From Diphasiastrum complanatum (Eukaryota; Streptophyta; Lycopodiopsida; Lycopodiales; Lycopodiaceae), in assembly GCA_029204225.1 (NCBI GenBank), contig CM055102.1, forward strand, positions 48,266,870 through 48,330,869: DNA of 64,000 nucleotides, in the 5' to 3' direction. This document shows, one piece after another, positions 36,619-48,069 of this stretch. A model generated the notes under the pieces. That model worked only from the letters and a program-made list of their open reading frames with translations, had not been told where the DNA came from and searched no databases. Positions within the stretch are counted from its first letter, which is position 1; each line of letters begins with the position of its first letter. A program made the translations under genes and the position numbers.

Positions 36619-37875
36619 CCTGTTGCTGTAGTTCCTGTAAACCAAGATGGTTCCGGACCGAGCAGAGCAGACAAAGACAAAGGCATTGTTGTGCCAGGAG
36701 GATCTCCTTGAAGGTCGACAAGACCACGAAGAGTGCCAACAAGATACGTGCCAGGCAGCTCTGTTTCCACATCAGAAGAGTTCTGCAGATTCAGTGGCGA
36801 ACCACAAACTTTCGAGGAGGCGATTGAATGTCCAGAGAAGGACAGATGGATCCAAGCTATGAACGAAGAGATGGAGTCCATGAGGAAGAACCAGGTATGG
36901 ACGTTGCAGCCATTACCACATAAGCGCAAGACTGTCAAATGCAAATGGGTTTTCAAGCTCAAATATGGACCAGATGAGAATGTGACAAAATACAAGGCAA
37001 GACTGGTAGCGAAGGGATTTTCTCAAAGATATGGTATTGACTACTCTGAAACCTTCTCTCCTGTTGTCAAACATTCATCCCTACATCTGTTACTCGCATA
37101 TGCATCAGCTTATGACCTCAAGATCCACATTGTGGACGAGAAGACAACCTTTTTGCATGGCGAACTAGACGAAGAGGTCTATATGGATCAACCCCCAGGA
37201 TATGTCTCGAGTTCACTTCCTGACTACGCATGCATAATGCATAGAAGCATCTACGGTCTGAAACAATCCGCCCGACAATGGTACAAGAAGAAAGATAAAG
37301 CCATGAAATCATTAGGATTCAAGCCTCTGCTGGCTGATTCCAATATATATATCAGAGTTACAGATGGGCAGATCATCATCATGGCTGTGTATGTGGACGA
37401 CACTCTGATACTTTGCAGGAGTGAGCAGCTAATTGCTGAAGTGAAGACAGACATCTCGAAACATTTCGAGACTGTGGATCTGGGAGAAGCCAGGTGTTAC
37501 CTAGGCTTGCAAATTGAAAGGAACTATGAGGGAGGTAAGCTATACCTTCACCAGTCCATATACACCCAGAAGATCTTAGAGGACTTTGGGATGCTGAACT
37601 GCAAAGGAGCGAATACTCCAATGCTCGCAGAGACGGTGCTGACGAATGATGGCTGTCCAAAGACTGAGGAAGAGAGAGAGCAAATGCAACTCACACCTTA
37701 CAAGAAGTTGATAGGATCATTGATGTACCTTACAGACAACACACGTCCTGATATTGCTTATGCAGTATTCAGGATGAGCCAATTCTGCACAAATCTAGGC
37801 TCGACACACTGGAAGATTGCAAAACGCATTTTGCAATATTTGCAATTAACGAGGCATTATGACTTTTGTTATTGT
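36619..37875 (+). pseudogene. Copia reverse transcriptase and first part of RNase H
   Basis: 36733-37875 is one long frame: WIQAMNEEMESMRKNQVWTL, KCKWVFKLKYGPDE, KARLVAKGFSQRYGIDY, HIVDEKTTFLHGELDEEVYM, RSIYGLKQSARQWYKK, VYVDDTLILC (YVDD intact), VDLGEARCYLGLQIE and YKKLIGSLMYLTDNTRPDIAY. It runs into the nested LTR at 37876, and the RNase H resumes at 43136. This is the best preserved reverse transcriptase in the window apart from the Copia at the right edge. Confidence 0.94.
37871..37875. repeat. Target site duplication ATTGT (left)
   Basis: Identical to 43131-43135; marks the nested element's insertion in the RNase H domain. Confidence 0.9.
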
Positions 37876-38707
37876 TGTGAAAAATACAAAAATAAGCTTG
37901 GTAGAGGCCAAAAATATTGTATATAGATAAACACACATGTGTGGAGCCTGTTCCCACATGTGAAAATAGTGTACTTGTCATGTACCATAATCATATAGGT
38001 TGTACATATGATTTAATTCAAGTTCTAGTGGCTAAAAAGGCCAAAAACTAGTTTTCTAGATATATGACACATGGCATCAATCTATTGATTGCATGAGCCA
38101 AATATTTTGGCTAGGTGTCATATCCCATGTGTAGAGGACATCTCACACGTGTGGAATAAGCTGAAGTAGGCGAATTTTGAATTCTAGAAGATTTCCAAGT
38201 AGATCTCCATATAGAAGGAAAATGGACCAAAAGTTCTCAAAATAGAAGGTTTTGTCCAAGTGTCAGTTTTGCATGATGAATCATCATATGACAAAGCACC
38301 TTCACACATGTGGGATCAGAGGGATGATCAGTACCACGAGCTCTCACTTATTGTATATATAGAGCCACATTTGGCCATAATCATTGTGAGACACCAATCT
38401 TGGTTTTGGAAGCAATTTTGAGTGATTCTCTCCATTTGTCTACATTTGTTTTGATTGTTTTGAGGTTCTCTTAATGTGTACTTGATTTTCAGGTTGGAGT
38501 CCGTACTCGGACAATGTTTCACACGTGTGAAACCATAAAGTACACTTACCTTCAATTAATGATTGTTCTTGTTAGGATTTTGTGTCTAGAATTGATCTAG
38601 GTTGATCTTAATCTAAAGTAGATTGATAGATCAAGTAATCTGACAACCAACTCCTCTTGAGGATCAGATTAGGATCCACTCTTGGTCCTTTTTGTACTTT
38701 TTCCACA
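37876..38707 (+). repeat. Nested element 5' LTR (832 bp)
   Basis: TGTGAAAAATAC to TTTTTCCACA. It contains five CACRTGTG palindromes (near 37932, 37956, 38147, 38305, 38522) and a TATATATAG box at about 38353. Confidence 0.95.
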
Positions 38708-38719
38708 TGGTATCATAGC
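38708..38719 (+). promoter_or_regulatory. Primer-binding site TGGTATCATAGC
   Basis: Directly follows the LTR; one mismatch to the initiator-tRNA site TGGTATCAGAGC. Confidence 0.85.
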
Positions 38720-40373
38720 TTAGTACAAGAGGTTTTGTTGAAATTGATAGGGTTAATCCAAATCAAAGCCAAAATTAGCAGTTTTTTGGAAACTAGTCAA
38801 ATTTTGTGTAGCGAGTTGGATTTGATAGCTATCCTCAAAATTTTTGGTCCAGAACTTGTTGTGGGCTATAGGAACCCTTTCCACACGTGTGAGGCCGTAC
38901 ATATTCGATTTTGACTGAGAAATTTCAAAAATTTGTAGAATTTGACTCACATACCCAATTTGAGTGACTTTTGGTGCAAAATCAAGCATTTTCTATAGTG
39001 AATCTAATCCCTTGATTAATTCTTGGATTAGATCAGCCAAAAAATTAAAATTGAAGCTTGAAAAAGGTGCATTAATTGATCTTCTCTGATTTTTTGAGTG
39101 TATGTTGAAGTTAAGAGAAATTTTGTTAAAAATCATAGATTAAGGAGTGATATGCAAGGTGAGAGGTTGAAATCCATTGTACCATCACTCTAGATTTGTT
39201 CAAGAGTGATAGGGTCAAGTTTAGAAGCATCAATTTGCTAGAAAACATCCTTGGATCTGTCCTCCAAGTGAAACCTTTGAGAGTTTCTAGTGCATATAGA
39301 GCATCTATGCAAATCTTTTATAGAATTTGACATAGATTGGCTTCAATTGAAAGTTCTAGAAAAGAGATTGAGATCCAAGTCACATTATGCAATCCTACTC
39401 AATTTGTTTGAGCGTTTGTGAGGTTTGAAAAGAGTCATTAAGGTGTCTATGGCAAATGTGTAGAGAGAAATCCAATTTTCTAAGAGTTCCTTCCTTTGTA
39501 GAAGGCAAGATCTAGAAGCTCATTTTGTGTTGTTATTGGTGGAGAATTTGTATTCTCCTAGGTGATCAAATCTTTCTAAGTGGCATTAGCTCTTTGAAGC
39601 ACAATATCTTAGTGAGAAAAATCACAACTTTTGATTTTGAATTTCATTCCAAGTCTTAAAAGGTAGAGTAATTGGTGGAATCCAATAGGAGTGATTGAAT
39701 TCAATTTGTTGAGCAGAAATTGACATAGTATGTATGAAACTCAAATTAGTTCTATTCAAATTTCTTTGTGAGAATGTGAGGGTCAATTTGTGATCCCATT
39801 TGATGTCTAGAATGAGGAGGAGTCCATATTTGAGTATTCATGTATGGTTGAGATCTTTGTGAATCTCTAGTTGTCTAATTTTTAAGCTTTGTGAAAAATT
39901 GGTGGTATAGTTTGTTTTCATCAAATCAAATTCATTCTAAATCTCAAGAGTGAGATTATTTGGGTCAAGAGTGAGTCCAAAAGAAGTGATTAGGTTTGAT
40001 TTTCATGTGTTTGAAACAAAACCCATCTTTTGTTCAAGAATCTCAAGTGTTGAGAGAACTAGTCAGTGAAAAGGAAAATCTAGGTGTCAAATCTTTTCAT
40101 ATCCATTTCAACTTTCAAAAGAAAGAGTCATTGGTATTTGATGAGTCCAATAGGAGATTGGATCTGATTTCTTTTGTGATTTGATTCAAAGATTGTGTGC
40201 TTTTGTCTTAGTGATCAAAGCAAAGTTTCCAAGTGACTAGTCATTACTGTGAAGATTGATTCGTAGGTTTGTAGATCTTTTGTAGATCCTTCTAGATTGT
40301 TGAAGATGTTCAAATCTATTCTCTTGAAAGTCACAAATTAATTTGTAGAATCATATCACAAGTTTTTATTCAC
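38720..40373 (+). other. Long leader of the nested element, no ORF
   Basis: 1.65 kb, AT-rich, without a frame of note. It has several diverged short repeats (AGAGTGA, GTCCAATAGGAG, TCAAATCTTT). It may hold packaging signals. Confidence 0.6.
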
Positions 40374-40928
40374 ATGGCATCAATAGGTGGCATCCTATTG
40401 AAGGAAAGAAAGGATCCTGAGTGCAACCTTTGTGGCAAGGGAGGACATTTTTTTTCAAGATGCTACAAAAAGAAGACCAGTCCATCCAAGGAGAACCAAA
40501 GCAAGGGGGCCGAGGTGAAGGATGGAGCTTCAAGTTCAAAATGCAAATACAAGAAGGACAAGTCCAAGGAAAGGTGTTTCCTTTGTGGAAAGGTGAATGA
40601 GGCTTGGAGTCTCACAAGGACTTGCAAGATTTGTCTTCAAGAGTCCATCACAACACATGTCAAATCTTTTGAGATTTTTCATTTGGAAGTGCATTCTTTG
40701 GTTCAAGATTCAAAGATAGATGTCACTTTCATAAAAGTAACTTGGATTTATTTCATGTCCTTGGAGAGTAGTTTGCTTGGAACTTTATTATCCAAGAGAA
40801 ATCAATCAAGAATAAGGAGCAATCTCAAAATGAAAATAGTTTCATTTATGCTATCATGTCAACTTATGAAGAACCATTTTGCTTTTAAGAGATTTTTGTA
40901 TCTCAAAGGTGGATTAAGGCAATACTAG
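40374..40928 (+). CDS. ORF1 of the nested element: zinc-knuckle protein
   Basis: 184 codons from ATG. Residues 18-31 are CNLCGKGGHFFSRC, a perfect CX2CX4HX4C nucleic-acid-binding knuckle like that of gag. A Lys/Ser-rich stretch follows, then CFLCGKVNEAW, which looks like the start of a second knuckle whose frame has been lost. The second half has no family match and is probably out of frame. It is likely the remnant gag of the element, perhaps enough to bind its RNA. It may once have continued into ORF2, since the frame of ORF2 is open upstream of its ATG. Confidence 0.7.
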   Translation: MASIGGILLKERKDPECNLCGKGGHFFSRCYKKKTSPSKENQSKGAEVKDGASSSKCKYKKDKSKERCFLCGKVNEAWSLTRTCKICLQESITTHVKSFEIFHLEVHSLVQDSKIDVTFIKVTWIYFMSLESSLLGTLLSKRNQSRIRSNLKMKIVSFMLSCQLMKNHFAFKRFLYLKGGLRQY

Positions 40929-40987
40929 TTGAGTGTGATGCCTTAAAAGATAGCAAAATATGTTTTCCTTGCAAGTTTACATTAGTT

Positions 40988-41851
40988 ATGAAGTCAAGGA
41001 AATGGAAATATCTTCATAATGTAGGATCTTTTGGTTTCAATAAGATCATGAATGATGTGTTCATTCATAAAGATGAAAATTGTAAGTTTTCAATCTTAAA
41101 GGCAAGTTGTAAACTTCTTATGAGAATAAGTGAAGCATCCAAAGTGGACACTTATATCCATAAGCAAGTAGTTAGCCTTACTGAGATGGAAATACCTTTT
41201 GATTTCAATATTGGAAAAATCATGCCAAATTGTGGTGATTTTTGGACTTATGTTTCTAGCATAAGTAATTTTGATAATCATAGGAAGTGCATATTGTGTG
41301 GTCATAATTGTTGTGATCATTATGAGACATGGAGGTCTCGGATTTTCATAAAAAAGGAGCATCATGAAGAGGATCTTAAGGAGTCATCTCAAGGTTCAAA
41401 TGTGCCAAAGATTGAGGAGGAGAATCCCTCTCAAGGTTCAAGTGTGCCAAGGATTGAGGAGGAGAGACCTTCTCAAATCGTGATTCCAAAAATAAACTCA
41501 AGAACTATGGTTGAGTGCATGTGGCTCACATTTCAAGGGAAAGAGGAGCATATCTCATGTGGTATACATCACATACTTACTTCTCTTATGTCATTTGATA
41601 AATCAATTTGCTTTAGTGAGATCATTGCATCTCAAAATTGGAGTAAAGCCATACTAGTTGAGTATGAAGTCTCTCTTGAGAACATAGATGATGTTCTTAA
41701 GAGATTGAAATTGATTTTAAATCAATTAGAAAGCAAATGGTTATTTCATCAAATGTATGCTCTTGAGTCATGCAAGAGCAAAAGTGATTTGTTCACTCAT
41801 AGTTTGAAAATCTCCACAATTATCTCCACAATAAAATATTTAGCCTCATAG
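40988..41851 (+). CDS. ORF2 of the nested element: unassigned 287-residue protein
   Basis: I do not recognise this protein. It is open for 287 codons, with the same frame open back to a TAA at 40886. Residues 101-111 are CILCGHNCCDH, a Cys/His cluster that could bind metal. Residues 134-163 hold two copies of SQGSxVPxIEEExPSQ. Residues 206-231 (ICFSEIIASQNWSKAILVEY) repeat a segment that lies just upstream of the ATG in the same frame (EIFVSQRWIKAILVEC), so the protein grew by duplication. No polymerase, protease or integrase motif is present. It may be a captured host sequence or a diverged gag/accessory protein. Confidence 0.6.
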   Translation: MKSRKWKYLHNVGSFGFNKIMNDVFIHKDENCKFSILKASCKLLMRISEASKVDTYIHKQVVSLTEMEIPFDFNIGKIMPNCGDFWTYVSSISNFDNHRKCILCGHNCCDHYETWRSRIFIKKEHHEEDLKESSQGSNVPKIEEENPSQGSSVPRIEEERPSQIVIPKINSRTMVECMWLTFQGKEEHISCGIHHILTSLMSFDKSICFSEIIASQNWSKAILVEYEVSLENIDDVLKRLKLILNQLESKWLFHQMYALESCKSKSDLFTHSLKISTIISTIKYLAS

Positions 41852-41865
41852 GATCTGAGGTTAGC

Positions 41866-42291
41866 ATGGTAAACAAGCATGAAGATATGATGCAAACACT
41901 TTGTTATTATAGCATGCATAGTCTTGCCAATTTGGATGAGTCTAATTCTCTAGATCATGGTAACATGATGTTAGATCTTTGCGATCCTAATAAATCAAGA
42001 ATAAATCTTTATTTTCTCATGGAGGAGCATGCACATGAAGAAGGAGCAAGCCTCAAAGTCAAGCATCTACAAGAAATTTGGAAGGAATCAATTTCGAAGA
42101 TGCTAGGATGGTGCAAAGCTCTCAAGTTCATCATATGTCAACATCAAAGAAGCACTATCATGGATATGGTGATTTCAGATCAACATCAAGATCATTGGCT
42201 GATCTTCACACCTTTTGAACCAGCAAAGACCAATTTAGCCTATGGAGTCAAGTTCAAGATCATCATGTTTTCCATCAAGCTAGATTTTTAA
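41866..42291 (+). CDS. ORF3 of the nested element: unassigned 141-residue protein
   Basis: Starts 14 bases after the ORF2 stop in another frame and ends just before the polypurine tract. Contains EEHAHEEGASLKVKHLQEIW, then CKALKFIICQHQRST and DQHQDHWLIFTPFEPAKT. No domain recognised. It may be the shifted continuation of ORF2 rather than a separate protein. Confidence 0.5.
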   Translation: MVNKHEDMMQTLCYYSMHSLANLDESNSLDHGNMMLDLCDPNKSRINLYFLMEEHAHEEGASLKVKHLQEIWKESISKMLGWCKALKFIICQHQRSTIMDMVISDQHQDHWLIFTPFEPAKTNLAYGVKFKIIMFSIKLDF

Positions 42292-42298
42292 GGAGGAG
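42290..42298 (+). other. Polypurine tract of the nested element
   Basis: AAGGAGGAG (42290-42298) directly before the 3' LTR; primes plus-strand synthesis in LTR elements. Confidence 0.85.
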
Positions 42299-43130
42299 TG
42301 TGAAAAATGCAAAAATAAGCTTGGTAGAGGCCAAAAATATTGTATATAGATAAACACACATGTGTGGAGCCTGTTCCCACATGTGAAAATAGTGTACTTG
42401 TCATGTACCATAATCATATAGGTTGTACATATGATTTAATTCAAGTTCTAGTGGCTAAAAAGGCCAAAAACTAGTTTTCTAGATATATGACACATGGCAT
42501 CAATCTATTGATTGCATGAGCCAAATATTTTGGCTAGGTGTCATATCCCATGTGTAGAGGACAGCTCACACGTGTGGAATAAGCTGAAGTAGGCTAATTT
42601 TGAATTCTAGAAGATTTCCAAGTAGATCTCCATATAGAAGGAAAATGGACCAAAAGTTCTCAAAATAGAAGGTTTTGTCCAAGTGTCAGTTTTGCATGAT
42701 GAATCATCATATGACAAAGCACCTTCACACATGTGGGATCAGAGGGATGATCAGTACCACGAGCTCCCACTTATTGTATATATAGAGCCACATTTGGCCA
42801 TAATCATTGTGAGACACCAATCTTGGTTTTGGAAGCAATTTTGAGTGATTCTCTCCATTTGTCTACATTTGTTTTGATTGTTTTGAGGTTCTATCAATGT
42901 GTACTTGATTTTCAGGTTGGAGTCCGTACTCGAACAATGTTTCACACATGTGAAACCATAAAGTACACTTACCTTCAATTAATGATTGTTCTTGTTAGGA
43001 TTTTGTGTCTAGAATTGATCTAGGTTGATCTTAATCTAAAGTAGATTGATAGATCAAGTAATCTGACAACCAACTCCTCTTGAGGATCAGATTAGGATCC
43101 ACTCTTGGTCCTTTTTGTACTTTTTCCACA
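42299..43130 (+). repeat. Nested element 3' LTR (832 bp)
   Basis: TGTGAAAAATGC to TTTTTCCACA, near-identical to 37876-38707. It is followed by TSD ATTGT (43131-43135). Confidence 0.95.
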
Positions 43131-43135
43131 ATTGT

Positions 43136-43546
43136 CGTGATGCAGGTTTCAAGATGCTTTCCTACAACGATGCTAGATGGACATCTCTCAAGGACGATTG
43201 TAAAAGCGTCTCAGGAGGATACATCATCGCATCATGAGTAGCAGTTCTCTGGGTCAGCAAGAAACAGACCATCGTGGTCCAGTCATCCTGCCTCTGGTCT
43301 TGCAAATGGATAACACCTCTGCAATACATCTGATGAAAGATCTCGTGTTCCATTCCAGAACGAAACATATTGCGATCAAGTACCACTTGATCAGGGATCT
43401 AATTGAAAAGAAGATGTTGTAGACCACCTTCATCAGAACGAAAGACATGGTTGCTGACATCTTCACCAAAGCCTTGGACAAAGGACTTTTTGAGAGACAG
43501 AGGAACAGTCTCAGGATCATAAAACTATCATGCTTTGAGAGGGAGC
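43136..43546 (+). pseudogene. Outer Copia RNase H, continuation after the nested element
   Basis: Resumes in frame with CRDAGFKMLSYNDARWTSL, DDCKSVSGGYII then TGA, and VLWVSKKQTIVVQSS. About 90-100 bp are then missing compared with the related copy at 58245-58340 (the SSYKAEYVAATKMANE region). It continues LQMDNTSAIHLMKDLVFHSR, HIAIKYHLIRDLIEKKML, a stop, and ADIFTKALDKGLFERQRNSL. The polypurine stretch TTGAGAGGGAGC precedes the LTR. Confidence 0.9.
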
Positions 43547-44526
43547 TGAAGAAACAAAATGTTTCTAATTGCAAAGCTTTGCTAGCTTTCAACCCTCTTC
43601 CGGACGAAGATGTTCGTGAAACGAAAGTCAAGAGACACAAAGCACGAAGTTTCGCGAACACCTGACGAGAAGACACAAACACGAAAGATTCGCGAATGAG
43701 AATCTTTTGCGGTCCAACACGAGAAAGTCAGATGATGGAAACGAAACCAACGACGCGACACGAAAAATGTTGCGAAACCTTTTGCTGCCCTCACGCTCCA
43801 AAGAGCACCAACAAGATCATACAAGTACCCAGAATAACAGATGTCTGATCTGATGGCATGACGTCAGTAGATACACTCTAGGTCATGGCTAATTTGCCAC
43901 TCTTGTAATTTTCTGATTAGTTATAGATGCTTAATCACTCTAATTTTAAAGTTACATAGAGCGATTATATAGTTACTGGATGATACTTGACGAAATACAA
44001 AAAAAAAAAATAGTTTGATGCTAGTAAGCAATCAAGACGAAATACAGACAAGAAGTCCGCTTGCGTGCGAGACGAGTTATGTGAGCAGGATCTATAGTGA
44101 TCCACTGGTCCGCTAGTAAGCGAGACTCCGCTTGTGAGAGAACTGTATTTCTCTCATGCCAACGCACTGCATGGATCTGCATGCAGTGCTTGAAGAATCA
44201 AAGAAAAATCAATAGATGATCTTGTAGCCATTGTGCACATGTCAATTTATGATGTATGATCTTGAATGCAAATGCGTCTGCTGTTATTCGTGTGTCTAAT
44301 CTCCCCATTCATTTCTATTTCGCACATTGGTTGAATTTGTTGAATGCTACATTAATTTATAAACGTAGATCAGCGGTGCCTGACTACATTCTGGAGGACT
44401 GTAGGAGTGATTCAGCTGGCAGTGTCCAGCGACCACATCTGAACTATATCCGAATCACATTGAGTCGTGGTTGCTTCGCTTTCACGACTGTTTCGCATCC
44501 GCGAAAGAGATTTTCATTCTTCATCA
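43547..44526 (+). repeat. Copia 3' LTR (980 bp)
   Basis: TGAAGAAAC to TTCATCA, followed by TSD GATAT (44527-44531). Confidence 0.92.
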
Positions 44527-44531
44527 GATAT

Positions 44532-47500
44532 ATCTATCTTGGAAATTACTAAATTTAGTTAGTATTTAGATTAACTCATAATGAAGTATTGTTGATTAAA
44601 AACTGACTAAAATTGACTCTCGTATGGTCAAATCACTATTTTTAGTCAATTTCATAGATATTACAAGAAACTGGAAAAAACTAAAAATTTCAAGTTTTCA
44701 CACTTTTATTTTTTATTTTTATAAATTTTACGTTTTCTAAAAATTCATAAAAAATCACACTCAGTTATTAAGTGATCAAAATCGAAAATTCGATTTATTG
44801 TTCGATTCTTAATTTTACTCTGTTAATGTCCCTCAAGCATGCCAGACATGCGACATTAAACTGATTTTTTACTTTACAGAATTTTACGTGAAAATTTAGT
44901 TCTACGAAAATTGTCAACTATAAAATCCAGTTTTGTATCTAATCATCAGAGTACATGCGTATGACCACTCAAAACAGATCTAAACTACTCATGCATGTCA
45001 GAATCACTCTGATAAATCACATGCAGACATTTCATGCAAGCACATTACCTCAAAATAGGAAATTGTCATGCATGCAATCAGAACAATTGGAAATTTTACC
45101 AATTTTGCTCACAAAAGTGCAAAACTTCAGATGCTCATATCTTTGGCTATGAGACACCAAATTGGGTGTTATAAAGCTCAATACAGAAAGAGACCCAGTG
45201 AACAAGACACTTGCCATGTCAGCCTGCCACCTAGGACTCACATGTGCAAGTTCAGAACAACCAATTAAGCTGTAGGAGGCAAAGCAAAAACATGCAAACA
45301 CTCAACCAAGCCTAAAAGTGATGATCCAAACAGTCTTAAATTGTCCTTAAGAGTTCCATGAAGCCTTCATACAGCTCCTATGAAGCAGTATGGGTTAAGA
45401 ACCATGAATTCTTGGTTTCTAGAAGTCAAAATTGCTACAAACTTGATGAAATTGAAACATAAGCCTCTACTCATCAATTTATAGGTCTGATAGCTTGCTG
45501 GGAAGGTAAAAAGAAACACAAATCATGCTGGAAAAAATTCAGAATGATCCCCTTATGGATTTAGAGAAATCCATCCCCCAAAATTCACCAAAATTGGTCA
45601 ATTTTTGACACTTTTTGACTTCCTACAAACCCAATTGCTGGAATTTTTGGCTCTAACTTCTAGAATAGCTTCAAAAGACTATGATTCATCTTTTTCCAGC
45701 TTCAATTGATGCTCAACAACCTCCTACTATCCAATTTCATGAAAAAACAAACAAAAATCATGAATTTTGGCCCTTTCTAGGTTTTTTCACCATGCCCAAT
45801 TGGAAATTAATGGCAAGACCGTTTTCCAAATCCACATGCAATCCAGTACTAGACGATTCAAATTGCTGGAATAGGAATTCTATGATCGTAGATAGTACAA
45901 GTCTATATGCAGATACAAGACGCATTCTCTCTAAAACAATACTCTCTGGTATATCAGAGAGGAAGAACGAATTATTGCGCTCTTGCTTTCATTGATTATC
46001 ACTCTATCCTATACTCTTTATTATGATCTACTGATCTTATCATTACAATGATAGATGTACATGAGAGCAGTCGGTGATGCATAATTAGTGGAGAGAAAAG
46101 TGGATATTAGGCACCATCGCTACTTTGGGCTGTAACTGGCTTGCTTTGTTAGTGACCTCTAATTAAGATTTTGTATTTTACAAAATGGGATTAAGGCACC
46201 ATGCTGCTAAGTCAATTTAGTTGAGAAGTCGAAGACTTCGATGTCGAGCTGCTCTTGAGAAGATGTCCATAACTTCAATGTCGGAGACGTCGGAGACTTC
46301 GATGTCGATGACGTGGATGTTGAGCTTGCTCTATTTTGAATAATGACCTTCGATGATCATCAGGATACTTCGGACACTTCAATGTCGGGAAAGTCGAAGA
46401 AAAATTGTCATTGACTTTCCTTGTATTTCAAGAAAAATTGTCATTGACTTTGAAGCAACATTTCAATGTATTTACATACAGCAAGTGAATGGATCTAGAT
46501 TAGTGAGGAGATAAGGGATGGAGAGGATAGAAATCCAACAAACCTATTGGTTCTCATTATAAACTTGAAGGTATGATGGATTTCCTCTGTTTTGAGCCAT
46601 CATGCATCCAATTTGGATAGGTGAGCATTAGACACCACCATGTTGAGGTTTTGCTTGTTGAAGACGGCCAAAAATGCATTTTTTGCATGATTTGAGATAT
46701 GATTGCTTGCTGGACCTGATAGAAGCTTCTATGCCTCTCTAATGAACCTTAGTAGAGTGCTTGTAACCTTTGATTGGATGCTAATTGGTTTGGAGATGAA
46801 ATTTTTTATGGCAATAAATAGACTCTCACTTGTCAATAACCATTTTTCAAAAGAGACGTCTTTTGAAACAACCATGATTTCCTCACAAGATTCTTTCACA
46901 ATGACTATTCATGTTAGTGCTCTAAATGCAATTCGTTGGTTGTTGTATCACAAGCACTGAAAATGGGTGTATCTACAAGAGTGGACATGGTAAAGTGATG
47001 AATAAGATGCTAGTGAGTAAGGCAATGTCCCTACCTTACCTACATTTGGAAATAATAAACAACCAAACTAATCTCCGTTTTGTACTCATACTTCACTGAA
47101 TAAGACAACACATTTGATCGTTCTTCAATTTCTTCTCATTAAGATGTAATAATAGGTAACAACCAATGAAACAAGTATTGATAACCTAGGCGCTCTTAAA
47201 AGCACATGGATTTGTCCAAGAGATCGTCACATTCTTAGAGATTGGAACGACATGGAGTTGCCCTAGTCCTACTGCAAATGTTAGGGTAAAATGCTTGGCC
47301 AAGTATAAACATGCACAGGTATTGCTCTACTTTTAATATAAGACACGATTAGAACTTAAAATGTATGCAACAGAGAGATAGTTGACATGCTCTTGGAAAG
47401 CATGGATATGCTCAAGGTTTACGAAAATGGTACATCACCTACGTTTTACACGATAGGTACAAGTATCGGTATGGCATGAATTTGCCCCTATACTTAAGTA

Positions 47501-48069
47501 CTAATCCATGTTATCCCTTGTTTATGAGTTGCAATCCATTTAGCACAGCTAGTTTTCAAATATATAAAAGAATAAATTCACATAAGGATGTGGACCAATA
47601 TCATGAGACTGATTAGAATGGCAAAATGTCATGATACGGTAAGGATATGGTTTGGCCTATCACTGTAAGTCACATTAAGTAGGGAAGATTGGACTATATT
47701 ATTTCATTAATACTGCAAGCTGTCAAGTTGGTAAGCTTATTTTGTACATGGATAACAACTGACATTCAGCGTTGACACCTACCTTCATCACTATGCTCAC
47801 TTGCATGGTTTTGTGTGGTGGGATGGTGGCAGATACCAGCTGGATGTCTTGAAATAGATTTTACTTTAGCTTTCTGATTACTATATATTTTTCAGCTATG
47901 TTTTACCTTGTTGGTTTATAAATAAAGAGTTTTAAAAGGTTTTTGAAGGAGCTATGTTTTGTTAATCTCTCTCTCTATGCATCCTTGAGGTGTAAATCCG
48001 ACTATCCTTTGGTCGGGATAGTACCAAACATTTACCTTATGTTGATTCATGAGCTAACAAAGGCTTTTT
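44532..48069. other. Gypsy 5' leader remnant, then unassigned sequence
   Basis: Immediately right of the TSD the sequence should be the leader of the minus-strand Gypsy, but no PBS or LTR matching 28575 was found. 46215-46420 has clustered GACTTCGATGTCG-type short repeats. A palindromic CTCTGGTATATCAGAG lies near 45942. No gene recognised in the remaining AT-rich DNA. Confidence 0.45.

Larger units (their letters stand above)
37876..43130 (+). mobile_element. Young non-autonomous LTR element with unassigned ORFs (5255 bp)
   Basis: Two 832-bp LTRs (37876-38707, 42299-43130) with about eight to ten differences seen by eye, TSD ATTGT, PBS TGGTATCATAGC at 38708 and polypurine tract AAGGAGGAG ending at 42298. 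The 3.6-kb interior has one gag-like zinc knuckle but no protease, integrase, reverse transcriptase or RNase H motif in any frame. It therefore resembles the LARD/TR-GAG class and must use enzymes from another element. The junction TTTTTAAGGAGGAG/TGTGAA matches that of the Copia element at the right edge of the window, a possible helper family. Confidence 0.92.
33056..44526 (+). mobile_element. Full-length but dead Copia element, itself carrying a nested LTR element
   Basis: LTRs of 982 and 980 bp (33056-34037, 43547-44526), PBS, gag, protease, integrase, reverse transcriptase, split RNase H and polypurine tract, flanked by TSD GATAT. Without the nested element it is about 6.2 kb. It landed in the Gypsy 5' UTR. 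Its LTRs visibly differ at several percent of positions in the first 100 bases, so it is older than the nested element. A related copy lies at 57673-60320. Confidence 0.93.
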
